Origin: Cocos nucifera
Lineage: Eukaryota > Streptophyta > Magnoliopsida > Arecales > Arecaceae
Reading direction: 5' to 3'
Length of the DNA: 64,000 nucleotides
Assembly: GCA_006176705.1 (NCBI GenBank)
Contig: QRFJ01000054.1
Location: 2,342,945-2,406,944 of the forward strand
A program made the position numbers and the translations under genes. Of the stretch, positions 12,433 through 23,728 are shown piece after piece. The number at the start of each line of letters is the position of its first letter. Position 1 is the first letter of the stretch. A model generated the notes under the pieces. That model was not told the DNA's origin. It worked only from the letters and a program-made list of their open reading frames with translations, and searched no databases.

Positions 12433-12790
12433 TGACGGAGATTCTATTTCCTATAGACTTCGAAGCTCGGACTTGGACTTTGCTCGCGTTAGGACGAGAT
12501 TCTCCTCCTGCTCCTAACAGGCTGTGGGGGCACCTTCGGACTGTCGTTCGTGCCACTCCTCCCATCTCGTCTAAGGTGAACAAGGCCTTCGACTTTGCTC
12601 GCATTAGGATGAAGTTCTCCTCCTATTCTTAATGGGCTGTGGGGGCACATTCGGACCACCGTCCATCTCCCCCCATCTCGTGTAAGGTGAATGAGGCCTT
12701 CGATTTTGCTCGCGTTAGGACGAGGTTCTCCTCCTGTTCCTAATGGGCCACTTTTGCTCGTTTTTTTTCTATCATCACATAGTTTTTGCA
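12433..12790. repeat. Three tandem copies of a ~115 bp unit in B
   Basis: The phrases GACTTTGCTCGCGTTAGGACGAG, CTCCTCCTG-TCCTAA, GGGCTGTGGGGGCAC and CCATCTCGT-TAAGGTGAA recur in the same order near 12470, 12590 and 12700. The overlapping open frames on both strands reflect the repeat and its GC content, not a recognisable protein. Confidence 0.75.
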
Positions 12791-13089
12791 CCCAGAAACA
12801 ATATTATTGAATGGAAAAAATTTTACCGAGGGAAAGTTACTGGCAGCACATCCCCATTTCAAGGTCATGGGGGCGTTGTTTCTCCAGGTTTCCTTGGACA
12901 GCAAGGCCCGGGCCGGACGACCTTCTCTATCTCATGCTGGCCTTCTCAATTTGAAGTAAGCTTCTCTTGACTTTGTCGCTGGAAGACGACGAATCGCTGA
13001 TGTACCTAGCTCCTCCCTGAGGTAACGTTGATGATGCCGTGAGATGGCTGACCTTATCATTTCTGGTTACGGGAGGGCCCTTGGCCAAT
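12791..13089 (-). other. B internal spacer
   Basis: Sequence between the tandem arrays and the gag remnant. No protease or RT motif was found on the minus strand, although these would follow gag in an autonomous gypsy element. Confidence 0.4.
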
Positions 13090-13345
13090 CTTCTCCTACT
13101 TTAGACTGGCATCAAAGGAATTTACCCAGCCGCCCCTTTCTAATGAGCTTCTCAATTTTGTCTCAGAGCTGGATGCATTCCTCAGTGTCGTGGCCGTGGT
13201 CGCGATGGTAGAGGCAGTACTTGCTTCGATCGTGCTCATTTTGGGAAGACCGTAACCCTTCTGGTCTTGGCAGCTGGTTCTTAACTTCGATGAGAATTTG
13301 AGTTCGAGGAGCATTGAGGGGGGCGCAATCATGGAACCTTTTGGA
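13090..13345 (-). pseudogene. B gag remnant (Tat-type gypsy gag tail)
   Basis: The minus strand encodes a block that starts around APLNAPRTQILIEV. It continues with KYCLYHRDHGHDTEEC and then DKIEKLIRKGRLGKF. This Cys/His-rich segment followed by a charged helix is characteristic of gag from Tat-lineage gypsy elements of plants. An in-frame TGA interrupts it after ECIQL, and it terminates soon after GKFL. Sequence on both sides is tandem repeat, so only this conserved tail survives clearly. Confidence 0.8.
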
Positions 13346-13389
13346 AGGATGACTTCTTCACACCCTTCTGTTGGGGCTTCCTTGGCGGC

Positions 13390-14095
13390 GAGCTCAAAAA
13401 GTTCGGACCTTGCTTACGCTGGAGAGGTCGTAAGCGTGGCTGAACTTCATTCCGTCTCCTTGTGAAACCTGTGGGAGAACTTCATGCCCCTTTATCAGGG
13501 CTTCCTTGATGGCGAGCTCGAGATGAAGTTTGGCCTTGCTTGCGCTGGGGAGGTCGTGGACGCGGCCTAACTTCATTCTGCCTTCTTGTGGGAGAAGTTC
13601 ATGCCCCTCTGTCGGGACTTCCTCAAGCTCGAGGGGGAGTTCGATTCCACTTGCGCTGAACTTCATTCCGCTTTCCCGCGAAACCCTCCGTAGGAGAACT
13701 TCATGCTTCTATGTTTGAACTTCCTTGACGATGAGCTCGAGGGGGAGCTCAGCTTTGCTTGCCCGAACTTCATTCCACCTCCTATGAATTCTTTATAGGG
13801 GGTTTCGTTAAAGACATACTCATGGGGGAGTTCGGCCTTGCTTGCGTTGGGGTGGTCGTGAGCGCGGCCGAACTTCATTCCACCTCCTGTGAAATCTTCA
13901 TGCGGGGTTTCCTTGATGACATACTCGACGGAGGGTTCGGCCTCACTTGCGCCGAACTTCATTCCGATGATGAGCTTCGAGGGAGAGTTCGACCTTGCTT
14001 CCGTCGAACTTTATTCCGATGATGAGCTTCGAAGGGGAGTTCGGCCTTACTTGCGCCGAAGTTCATTCCGCCCTCCTTGTGAAACCTTTTATGAG
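13390..14095. repeat. Tandem array of ~90-135 bp units within B gag region
   Basis: The words GAACTTCATTCCG, TGTGAAACC, GGCTTCCTTGA, GATGAGCTCGA and GTTCGGCCTTGCTTGCG recur in this order at least six times, with variable spacing. Open frames on both strands come from the repeat. It lies upstream (element sense) of the conserved gag tail. Confidence 0.75.
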
Positions 14096-14499
14096 AGAAC
14101 TTCTGCTCTCCATTTCTCCTTCCTAAGGGCGATTGGCATGCCCAAATGCTCTTCCTTAAGGCCGATTCCTCACGTCCTCATGGCGGATTTGCTGGCAAAG
14201 TCTCCGTCGAAGGTTGTCGCACGGCCTGTATCATCTCGATGGGGCCACAAACCTAACTAGCAGGTTGAACTGCTCCACATATGTGGTGGCTTCGTGTGGA
14301 ACTTGGGCTATCGGGACTGAAACGGAAGCAGATGGACCTGGCGCGCAGGTTGTCGATCGCCGAGTCGAAGCTCTCCTGGGAGGCATTTTCTCTTCGAAAA
14401 AGAACTCTAGTGAGAAAGAAGAGAGATCTCCAGAGAGAAAAGAGAGAAATCATCGTCGAGCACTCCTTTAAGAACAAGAGAACGTCGGAGGTTCGTGCC
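14096..14499 (-). pseudogene. Possible B gag N-terminal region
   Basis: It lies between the primer-site-like sequence and the first tandem array, where gag should start. On the minus strand it reads as Arg/Ser/Pro-rich and broken. I do not recognise a domain, and the assignment rests on position only. Confidence 0.35.
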
Positions 14500-14517
14500 C
14501 TCTTTCTAGCGCCATTC
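14500..14517 (-). other. B primer-binding-site-like sequence
   Basis: Directly after the inner LTR end, the minus strand reads GAATGGCGCTAGAAAGAGGG. TGGCGC at this spacing is the usual start of gypsy primer sites complementary to a tRNA 3' end. I could not assign the tRNA. Confidence 0.55.
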
Positions 14518-14818
14518 TATTGACGCAGAATCTGATCGTCGCCGAAATCAGTTGGAGCGGAGGTGGATGAGGTCGCCGTCGGGGACCTGCAAAATAAAGT
14601 TCCATCCAGACGAGCTCTCCTCTTCTTCTCTAAGCTCTATGAAAATCATTCCCGAGCACTCCATTCCTGTTGGCCAGAGCTGACTTGATCGTCGGAGGGT
14701 CCTACCGGAGCCACCCCCCACTGACTCCGGATGAAATTTTATTTTGTAGGTCCCCGATGGCGATCTTGTCCACCTCTGCTCTAGCTGATTTTGGCGATGA
14801 TCAGATTCTGCGTCAACA
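14518..14818. repeat. Inverted U5 repeat at the outer end of B
   Basis: 14518-14610 is LTR 3'-end (U5) sequence in B's minus orientation, starting TATTGACGCAGAATCTGATCG. 14611-14818 is the same LTR end, with part of the R region, in the plus orientation, ending CAGATTCTGCGTCAACA. The two arms form a near-palindrome of about 90 bp each. A normal 5' LTR would be about 1.1 kb and would start TGTTGGGG here. The ACTAT duplication sits immediately outside, so this odd end is the actual integration boundary. Confidence 0.85.
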
Positions 14819-14823
14819 ACTAT

Positions 14824-16076
14824 GATGACAGTCAGATCTTTATTCCTTATAATGTAGGGACATTATTTTCAATTAAGAGAATGCCATCTACATACAATAC
14901 TAGGAATACTATTGTTGAACCATTAGCCCATTTGTATATACAGGGCTCTTCTTCATTTTTAACAAAGCCATATATTTTGATTGTTTTATCAAATCGTATG
15001 TTCCAGCTTCGAGATGCCTGCTTTAATCCATAAATGGATCTCTGAAGCTTATACACCTTAGACTCATCTATGAACGTGAAACCTTTAGGTTGTATCATAT
15101 ACACCTCTTCATCCAGCTCTCCACTCAGGAAAGCTATTTTTACATCCATCTACCAGATTTCATAGTCCAGATGGACAGCTATAAAAAGCATTATCTGAAT
15201 GAATTTGAGCATTACCATAGGAGAGAATGTTTCGTCATTGTCAATACCATAACACTGATGATATTCCTTGGCAACCAGACGGACTTTATAGGTCTCTATC
15301 TTTCCGTCTGTGCCTCTTTTTCTTTTGAAGACCTACTTACATCCTATGAGTTTTACCCCTTCAGGTGAATCAACCAATGTCCATACATCGTTGACCTTCA
15401 TGAATTTCATTTCAAATTTTATGACCTCAAGCCATTTCTTAGAGTCGGATCTCTGCATTGTATCCATATAGATGATTGGGTCCTAATCGTTCTCATCGAG
15501 TTTGATAGAATCTTTATTTTGGATCAGAAAATCATAGTATCTATCCGATTGACATGGTACTCTATCACATTTTCTTAAGGATGCTTCTACAATGGATTCT
15601 GGATCTGATCTAATCAGATCCAACTCAGGTTCAATAATTTGTATCCATTCTTTCACCTATCGTACTTCATCAAGTTCGACCTTAGAGGTATTTATTTCTT
15701 CATCAAGGAACTCTTTTTCTAAAAAGACTATCTTAAGACTGACAAATATTTTTTGCTCATCAGTAAGGTAGAAGTAGTACCTTTTGATTTTTTTTGGGTA
15801 ACCTATAAAACTATACTTATCAAACCTAGGCCCAAGCTTGTCTGTCATCAAATATTTGACGTAGGCCAGACACCACCAAATTCTAAGGTGTGAAAGCATT
15901 GGCTTACGTCTTGTCCATATTTTATATGGTGTTTTATTAATAGATTTACTCGGAACCCTATTTAGAATGTAACAAGCTGACTCGAGCACATATTTTCCTA
16001 GAAAGATCGGCAAACCAGCAAATCCTATCATGGATCGAACCATGTCCAACAGGATCCAATTTTTTCTTTCAGACAC
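14824..16076 (-). pseudogene. C polyprotein: integrase C-terminal part and RT N-terminal part
   Basis: Frame 16076-15657 covers the end of the integrase (LLDMVRSMIGF, ILNRVPSKS, PYKIW, LSHLRIW, FIGYPK). From about 15460 to 15150 the RT start appears in another frame (VWTLVDSPEGVK, FKRKRGTDGK). Frame 15149-14847 contains DVKIAFLSGELDEEVYM, YGLKQASRSW and LYVDGILLI. The RT active site is YVDG instead of YVDD, so catalysis is lost independently of the other damage. The frame then runs into element B at 14823 and resumes at 10497. Confidence 0.9.
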
Positions 16077-16848
16077 ATCATTATGTTGTGGTGTTCTAGG
16101 AGGAGTCCATTGGAAGAAAATTCTATTCTTTTCAAGATATGTCAGAAATTTATTGGAAACATATTCACCCCCTCGGTCAGATCGAAGAGTTTTAATACTT
16201 TTTCTTGTTTGCTTTTATACCTCATTTCGAAATAGTTTGAACATTTCAAACGATTCCGACTTATGCTTCACTAAATAGACATACCTATACCTTGATAGAT
16301 CATCTATGAAGATCATGAGTAGAAATATCCACCTCTGGCACTTGAGCTCATGGGTCCACATACATCCCAATGTACTAAACTCAAGAGTTCAGTGGCTCGT
16401 TCATCTTTTTTAATAAAAGATGACTTGGTCATCTTACTAAGAAGATAGGACTCACAGATCGGAAGTGATTCACAATCACTAACCTCAAGAATTTTTTCTT
16501 GAGCTAATCTGTTAATTCTATTCTTATTAATATAACCTAGCCTATAGTGCTAAAGATAGACATCAGATACATCACTAATTCTAGGATGTTTATTGGAGGA
16601 TTGAACCACATTAACAGGCATAGAAAGTAAATAAATTTTATTATTCAATTATCCAATCAAAATTATAACACCATTCAAAATAATATTATAAATTTTTTTT
16701 CTTTTATTGATATTTTAAAATCATTCATGGCCAAAAGGCCTATAGAAATGACATTCAATAAGAAAGTTAGACAATAATGACATTCATTAAGAATAACTTT
16801 ATTTAAATTGATTATAAGATTCATAATTTCTGAAGCTAGAATTAAAAC
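16077..16848 (-). pseudogene. C polyprotein: protease end and integrase N-terminal and core
   Basis: The minus-strand pieces resemble the GAG-pre-integrase zinc region (about 16620-16440, ending KMTKSS in degraded form). The integrase core lies at about 16400-16080, with VCGPMSS, TLRSDRGGEY and QWTPPRTPQHNDVSE. Stops and frame changes lie near 16320 and 16210. The DRGGEY aspartate is visible. Close to the equivalent region of element D (38930-39330). Confidence 0.8.
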
Positions 16849-17880
16849 TTATCTTTCATCTCCAACATTCAGAAATCTCTCGTCTTGATCAAATCTCCTA
16901 CTGACTTGCAAGTCCTGCATAGAATTATAAATATGATAAGGACTTTTAGTATCTAATACCCAGATAGTGAAATCAAATAAGAAAAAATTGTAAGATGTTA
17001 TCATATAATTACCTTGTGCAGCAACCACTTGCTTCTTTCTCGGTCTATTCGGATCTAGAAAGGCAATGTACAAAGGACAGTTTCTCTTCCAATGCCCCTG
17101 CTTCTTGCAGAAGAAGCACTCTGCCTGGCTCTGATCGGGCTTGCGCTTCTTGGTCTGATTCTGTGCAGTCGTCTCAGCATACGGTCTCACCTTCTTACTT
17201 TTCTTCTTCTTGTTCTTCTTTCCTTTCTTAAAGGATCGACAATCAGAAGAAGACCCTTCTACTACATTCACCATCTTCTTATGGAGTTGGTGATCCTTCT
17301 CAAAGTTCTGCAGCAACCCCAATAAGCTGTGGTAGTTCACTACAGGCTTTATCATTCTAAAATGAGTTAGAAAGGAGAGGAAGGACTTGGACAAAGAATT
17401 AAGGATGGCATCCTTATCGAGCTGCTCGTGCAGGAGAAAGCCCAACTTGCTAAGGCGCTCGATCATCTCGATCATGTATAATACATGATCGATGACTGAG
17501 GCCTCATTCTTCATTCGAGTATTGAAAATGACACAACTTATTTTATACCTTTCAACATCGTCCGACGTGCTAAAAGAGTCATTCAATATTTGAAGCATCT
17601 TCTGTAGCTGGGCATTTTCAAACCTACAGCTGAACTCGTCATTCATTGCCACCAGCATTATACATCGAACGGTGGTGTGGTCATTGAGCCACTTTAGATA
17701 AGTCTCTTGGATCGCTTTCCTAGCGTTTGGGGCTGGCTCCTCAGGTGCTCGATCCGTTGCCACATTAAGGATCTGCTCATGCTCCAGAATGATTTTCAAC
17801 TTACGATACTAGCTATCGTAGTTGGATCTCATTAATTTATTATGGTCTAACAATGATCGGAGTGATAGGTTAGTGGCCAT
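16849..17880 (-). pseudogene. C gag and protease start
   Basis: The start ATG at 17880-17878 begins MATNLSLRSLL, matching the start of D's gag. A TAG at 17811-17809 replaces the expected Trp in the NYDSxYRKLK stretch. The frame then stays open to 16849. It contains the copia gag region (UBN2-like), a Lys-rich segment, the zinc knuckle CFFCKKQGHWKRNC and the protease start WVLDTKSPYHI. In that start the Gly of the D-T/S-G triad is Lys, which should abolish protease activity. Confidence 0.9.
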
Positions 17881-19590
17881 GTCTGCACAAAAAGAAAAAT
17901 CAAATCTAATTAGTATATGAATTATTAATCCTAAAGACTTGGACTTCAGTCTAAAGGTTCTCCTACTATTTTATACGAATTAGTAGCCTCTACCTCCAAT
18001 TTGAGAAATTATTTTAATTTCTTAGTGGATACTAGAATCCACATAGACTACACATAAGCCCAACTTTGGTTGGTCAATCCATGTGCACCTATGGATAGAT
18101 TCAAAATTAATTGTTTCTCTAAACAACTTCTAGTAACATTGATTTTGCCCCATAGACCTAATCAGTAGGCTTTGGCCTCCATTGAAAAAGATTCGGTAAG
18201 GTCCAACCATTAACATGACCATATTTAGTCTTATCTAATCAATAAATGATCAGGCCCAATTTTGGTCGACCAACCTAACCACCATCAAAAAAACTTAACT
18301 AAATTATCATTTTATGAATGATAATTTTATTAGTCAATAATCACCAGGCCTTTGGGCCTCCAATGATCATTATACTAACAAGCCCATTATCACTCAACTT
18401 AATGGGAGGCTATGATTTAGTTATCTATATAATTATTCAATTTTAAGTACCTAATAATTTTAGAGGATTTAGTTAACCAATTTAAAAAAATTCAGCGAAT
18501 CAATTTCGATCCTCCCACTGCCTTCACCAAGTCAGAAAAGAATCTAATCTAAGCTGGCATTAGGAGCACCAAAATCAGTCAGACTAATTTACCTAATAGA
18601 TATGGGTGAGTCTGAATTATCAAGTGATCTAATCAAAATCTAACTCACCAGAATGGCCAGGTAAGCAAGATCAGTGGAAGAGATATGCCATTAACTCATC
18701 AAAGACCGAATCAGTGTGAGTAGCTCTTAATTAAAAATCATTGGTCAAACTGTCAAACTTACTTTAGACACCATTCAGTTTATTAGTTTTAATTTGATCA
18801 ACCTAGTAATTTTGAATTCGATCGCATAGCCTTGAATCAAGTCTATTTGGTCCTTATTAAAGGCATGAACTTGACCAACTACAACTATTGTAATTGAGTC
18901 TATAGAGTTCTTGACCTAATCTAAATTAACATTTAATTAGATTTGATCAATTACTCTAAATTAATCCATCTTTTAACTAATCTTAGGTCTAACCTAATTT
19001 ATGGACCTAATTCAGCTAATCCAATAACCCATAAGTTTATGATTAATGACTCAGAGTCTTAATTCATAATTCTAGATATTAAATTATTATACTTAATTTT
19101 TAATTAAGTTTATAGGCTAAGGGTTAGGATTCGATATTTTGAAAATATTTTTAATTTTGAAAGATTCTTTACAACTCAGTATTGTTCACCAATTAAGTCG
19201 ACTTATTTTAAAATTAAATCATCTTAATTCACAAACAATACTAGTTATAGGGTTTAATCTGAAACTATGTACATTACATAATCATGAAATCATGAATCAA
19301 ACTTTATCTAATTATGCATTCATTATCATAAATTAGATTAAAATTTAATATAATTAAATTATAAAAATATTAGATCAAATCTAGTAATTTTATGATTAAT
19401 GATATAGATCAGTAATGTACCAGGATAACCTTTTCACTGTAGGGGTAAACCCTACAGTAGGACAACCTAGAGTCCATGCGATCTGAATTTTAATTTTTTA
19501 GATCTAATTACTCTAATTATTAGAATAATATTTAGATTAAATTTAAATTATTAATCTAAATATGCAAGCATATCATGTTTAAAGAACCTT
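17881..19590 (-). other. C leader (untranslated region between primer site and gag)
   Basis: A 1.7 kb AT-rich stretch with no reading frame. It is conserved in order with the leaders of D (23403-25301) and E (34761-36620), including an AATTAAAAATCA block next to a TTTAGACACC block (18725-18775). It carries the hairpin listed at 19437. Confidence 0.7.
19437..19457 (-). promoter_or_regulatory. Leader RNA hairpin of element C
   Basis: A perfect 8-bp inverted repeat (CTGTAGGG and CCCTACAG) surrounds a 5-base loop. The D leader carries the equivalent hairpin twice, with a paired A-T to G-C exchange. It lies 130 bp downstream of the primer site, where packaging or dimerisation signals of retroelements occur. 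That role is an inference. Confidence 0.55.
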
Positions 19591-19602
19591 GCTCTAATAC
19601 CA
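19591..19602 (-). other. C primer-binding site (tRNA-iMet type)
   Basis: The minus strand reads TGGTATTAGAGC two bases after the LTR end. It differs from the canonical TGGTATCAGAGC by one C-to-T change. Confidence 0.85.
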
Positions 19603-19604
19603 AT

Positions 19605-22430
19605 TGAAGAAAACAGTGCAGAATTTGCTATGCTACTTTCAAAAAAATATTTTAAAAATAATAATGATGTAGAAAAAAATAATTAATTTAATTAATTATC
19701 TACTGATCATATCAGATTATTTATTTCTATACATTAGGATCTAAACATAATATTCATGCATACATCAATAAATCTGAAAATAAAACTATGTAATAAACTA
19801 TTTACTACATCTACGTGTTCAAAACATAATATCTTTATGTGGATAATCGATCACCATAATCTGAGTCCACCGAATAGTGCTTTGATATCATGTCATAGTC
19901 GCACACATATCCGACCTCTATGGTTGGTCCACATGGAGCTCGTGGTTCCGATCAGCCCCACTGGAGTGCTAGCTCATCATCGGAGCCTTCGATGGCTAAT
20001 CACGATCGATCCGATTGATCATATATTTTTTAATTTTTTAGATATTCTAAAAAATTAAAACATAAATATTGGAGGATGATGAAGATGTGTTTCAAATTTT
20101 ATGATGATTCGATGCTCACAGCACTCGATCTCAACATTCGAACCTAGATTCCCAAATCTAGGATTTCACTCGGCCCAAAAACCCTAACACACTAAAAATC
20201 CTATCACGTCCTCTTTTTATAGAGTTTTTCTATGAAATAAGTTTTTATGGAAAGATAACTTTTAGATCTATAATCTCTATTAAGATCATATCTAAAAATA
20301 GGATATCCTTAGAGATGAAAATCATAAGAGAAGAGAGACATAAAGGAAAAGAAAAGTACTATAGGATCTTATTCACCTTCACTCTAAGATTTTTTTCACC
20401 CAGAACAGATGCCCAAACACTCTAAAATTTCTACCATGTAATGCTAACCCCTTCCCCTACATGAACAAAAATTTTCATAATTTATTGATTTGAATACTAT
20501 GGAAAAACTATATGAAAAATGATAAGGATCGAGTGGTTGAGAGGTTTTAACCACTCACTTGATTTCAAAAATCAAATGAGCCACTTATCCTTATCCAACG
20601 CCCCCTCCCTTGTGTTTAACACATAGAAGGACTCTCCTTCTATGTGTATATTTTTATTTCTCAAAAAATATTCGACAAACAAAAAAGAGGGCGTGGAAAG
20701 TAGAGTGGAAAAGTCAAAAATGGTGGGCGCATGGAAGAATTTTAATTCAAACTTCATTTGACTTGATCCTAATTGGTTTCAACCAAATCAATTAATTTAG
20801 ATTCAATTAAACTAGATTAAATCCAACCAAATTAGACTTAACCTAATTCAATAAAATTTATTAAATTAAAAATTAATTAGATCTACATCCTGATCAAATC
20901 AGGGTCAAAACTTCCATAGCGATTAGGTCATCTCATGACCTAATCGAGTCAAATGCAATCGAATCAAATTCAATCAAACTTGATTGAATCCTCATCACTC
21001 AATCAAATTAAACTAATCAACAATCAAATTGCTAATTAATCCTCTAAAAAATATCGAAGTCCAAATTGAATGGGTTACTGAGTAACAGAGTCCTATCAAT
21101 ATGAAACTCTTAAAGAGTCTTAAATCAGTGGAATTCTTGAACCCAGTGTCTCGAACAAATCAAACTCACGATCATAGAGTTTCAGATTAGTGAAACTCTT
21201 AATCAAAGAGTTCTAGATGAATAAGACTCAGAGTTTCAATTTAGTAGGACTCTTGATCATAGAGTTTCAATCCAATGAGACTCTTGACTATAGTATCCTA
21301 GATTATCATGACTCATAATCAGAGAGTCTTAGACAAGTAGAACTCAGAGTTTCAGTCCAGTGGAACTCTTTGACCATAGAGTTGCAGACCAATGAGACTC
21401 TTGATCAAAGAGTTTCAGATAAGTTGGACTCAAAATCTCAATCTAGTAGGATTCTTGGTCACAAAGTCTCAATCCAGTGGAACTCTTGATCAACCATCAG
21501 ATCAGGTAGAAACTCCTAATGTGTGTGATCCCATAGGTCACTCGAACCTTAGTCGGTAGCATAGAAATTAATTTTTATACTAATCGAAGTGACCATCTAG
21601 CAATGGTATCCGACGTTCGGATATGTTGAATAATTATAATCACAATATTCAAAACCTATGCGAATATGATTACCATATAATTCATCCCTATGACCTCTAT
21701 ATAATAGATGACTCAGGATTAGACTATCAACCCTAGAAAATACATCCATGTCATATCTTAAAGCAATTAGTCTCATAACTCCTCACTAAGACTACCTTGG
21801 TCAAGGTTTTGTTAAATTAAAACATAATTGAACACGGCTCCTGAAATCAGCAGTGATCAATCCCATCTTGATACACGCACCGACTCCATAAGTACTTGAT
21901 TGTGCTCAGAAATCTTTCATCACTAATTTAGAAATTCAGATAGTCTAATACCAAAATATAGTGAGTTGCTTGAAAGTCATCATGGTGATCTTAGGTCAAA
22001 GGAATATTTATATCCATATTCCATCAAAGCTAATCTTGATAGGAGAAAAGCTCTAGAGTTGGTCACATTCAGTACAGATGTATCCATATATCTCACTTGC
22101 ATGCCATATCAGTGGCTCAATACTCCTTGGTTATGAGGATAATCAATCTATATGGCATACAATGATCTATACTTGATAAACATTGTCATCCTAGGTAACA
22201 ACGTATCATTTGATCGTGAACTATTTAAGGACTAAATGATGAATTTTTCTTTATCGAATCAAAATAGTGCTAAGGACTTCATCACAGCATAGAAGTTCAT
22301 TAGAAGATAATAGAATTTATGATGAAAAATTTCAAAATAACTTTTATTAATTTATAATTTATATATAATTATAAATATATGGCCTAACCGTCAACAGACT
22401 GACGATTGACTTTGGGACACATTCTCAATA
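19605..22430 (-). repeat. C 5' LTR (2.83 kb)
   Basis: On the minus strand it starts TATTGAGAATGTGTCCC (expected TGTTG) and ends CTGTTTTCTTCA. It aligns over its whole length with the solo LTR at 40585-43377, and its low-coordinate third aligns with 8645-9686. It contains a tandem array at 21080-21500. It has no coding content. Confidence 0.9.
21080..21500. repeat. 31-bp palindrome-bearing tandem array in C 5' LTR
   Basis: Units begin GACTCTTGATCATAGAGT or a variant, with a 31-bp spacing broken by 23-bp short units. Intact units carry the arms GACTCT and AGAGTC. The array lies in the U3 part of the LTR. The solo LTR at 40585 carries a related but longer and better-preserved array. Confidence 0.8.
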
Positions 22431-23389
22431 ATAGAATCTTTATTGACCAGAATACCTTTCCTTAAGTGTCACCCCCTTTTTTAATTAATTCTTCTCTTAT
22501 TCCATGAAAATAATCTTCCTTTTGTGCGCCCTCTCTTGCTGGTCCACGCCAATAATTATGGAGGAGGCACCCAAGAGTTGGCCGCCCCAATAACTTTCCA
22601 TATTTGGATATTCCTACTCTAGGATTTTGATCTAACTTGGACTCTTCTTTTTCTCTATTTATTGGATGAATTTTATTCTAATATTTTTATGAAATACAGA
22701 GCTTTGGAAGAGGTTTGGGGTGTGCAAAAATTAGAGGAAGAAGATCCTTGGGTGTGGAGGTTTCATAGGCACCAAACTAGGTGTCTAAGTGAGAGAAAAG
22801 AGAAGAAGAAGAGGATCTTCTTTTAGGACTGTTTTATTTTCAATCTCTCCTCTCTTTTTTTGAGTTTTTTTTTTTTTTTGATAAAGTCTCAGATCAATAA
22901 AATCTCATCTTCCTTCTCATATTTTGGAGAGTCTAAATTTCAAAGAAAGAAGTATTGGATCGATCGTCGAAGAAGGATTAGCACAGTACTAGCATGCTAT
23001 GCTGATTTCTTGCATCGGACTTCAGATCAGATATCGTAAGCTCGTATGGACGACTCCTAGAGGCCTAACGTATGTGCGGCTCATGACTTCAACCTCAAGA
23101 TTAGATCAGTAAGTTAGAACATCTAACTTGCTTAGATAATAGATCTGATTTATTAACTTCATATCTGCATTTGATGTAGTGTAGATCAAGATTGATTTAA
23201 TCAACCTTTTACTTTTTTATTTGATTTTAATTTTTAATTTAATATTATATTTTGATCATGTAATAAATTTAAGATCTAAATATTTATATATTTATTTAAA
23301 TAAATATTTAATTTATTTAAGTCTTTTGTTGTAAGATCTTGAAAAAGTTTTCAAGATCTATCTATAAAATCTTAGATCTGGTTTCTTTA
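22431..23389 (+). repeat. D 5' LTR, right part
   Basis: After C's second target duplication ATAGA, the sequence continues D's LTR where it broke off at 8644. It matches 45775-46728 (for example CCATGAAAATAATCT, GCACAGTACTAGCATGCT, GATCTGGTTTCTT). It ends TTTCTTTA, where the 3' LTR ends TTTCTTCA. A T-rich run lies at 22855-22880. Confidence 0.9.
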
Positions 23390-23391
23390 AT

Positions 23392-23402
23392 TGGTATCAG
23401 AG
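23392..23402 (+). other. D primer-binding site (tRNA-iMet type)
   Basis: TGGTATCAGAG follows the LTR end after two bases, as in elements C and E. Confidence 0.85.
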
Positions 23403-23532
23403 TCAGATTGTTATTAACTAATTTTTATAAATATTTAGATTATTTCTTAGATTAGATCTAATTTATAATCTAATTATTAAATCTAAAATTAAAAAGAAAT
23501 TGGATCTCACGAACTGCCATAAAATTATCCTG

Positions 23533-23554
23533 CCGTAAGGTTTATCCCTTACAG
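23533..23554 (+). promoter_or_regulatory. Leader RNA hairpin of element D, copy 1
   Basis: The 6-bp arms GTAAGG and CCTTAC surround TTTATC, with possible extension outward to the CC and AG neighbours. It corresponds to the C hairpin at 19437-19457. Confidence 0.5.
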
Positions 23555-23706
23555 TGAATAAGTTATCCTAGTTCATGATGATCTGACTCTAATCATAAAT
23601 TTATTATATTTAATTTAATTTTATTTATAATTTAATAAATTTAAAATAGTTTTAGATCTAAAAATAAAATATTTTAGATTGTACGGACTGCCATAAGGTT
23701 GTTCTA

Positions 23707-23728
23707 CTGTAAGGTTTATCCCTTATAG
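23707..23728 (+). promoter_or_regulatory. Leader RNA hairpin of element D, copy 2
   Basis: The arms CTGTAAGG and CCTTATAG (one G-U pair) surround TTTATC. It is the second copy of the duplicated leader segment. Confidence 0.5.

Larger units (their letters stand above)
10508..14818 (-). mobile_element. Non-autonomous Tat-like gypsy element B with aberrant ends, nested in C
   Basis: A 5-bp duplication ACTAT flanks it (10503-10507 and 14819-14823), and the two C reading-frame halves rejoin across it. Its minus-strand order is a rearranged 5' LTR region (14818-14518), primer-site-like sequence, gag remnant, three tandem arrays, polypurine tract (about 11636-11655) and 3' LTR (11635-10508). It is markedly more GC-rich than its surroundings. 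Protease, RT, integrase and RNase H are absent, so it would depend on a partner. Both outer ends carry U5-type sequence (see the entry at 14518). Confidence 0.85.
8645..22430 (-). mobile_element. Ty1/copia LTR retrotransposon C, nested in the 5' LTR of D
   Basis: It is flanked by ATAGA at 8640-8644 and 22431-22435. Its minus-strand order is 5' LTR (22430-19605), primer site (19602-19591), leader, gag (from 17880), protease, integrase, RT, RNase H and a shortened 3' LTR (to 8645). Element B is nested in its RT. Its LTR is clearly related to that of D, with shared phrases such as GATGAAGTCCTTAG and GTTCACGATCAAATGAT, but it is longer and ends differently. The proteins are close relatives of those of D. 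Many stops and lost catalytic residues show it is dead. Confidence 0.9.

Noticed and set aside
11677..14523. Many 60-170 codon frames in element B read as possible genes
   Set aside because: They coincide with tandem arrays in both strands and share no domain. Only the Tat gag tail at 13090-13345 in one frame is convincing.
10508..14818. A Mutator-like or foldback DNA transposon because of the long inverted ends
   Set aside because: The 5-bp duplication, LTR start and purine tract at 11636-11660, Tat gag and homology to the 58342 solo LTR show an LTR retroelement. The inverted ends come from duplicated U5.
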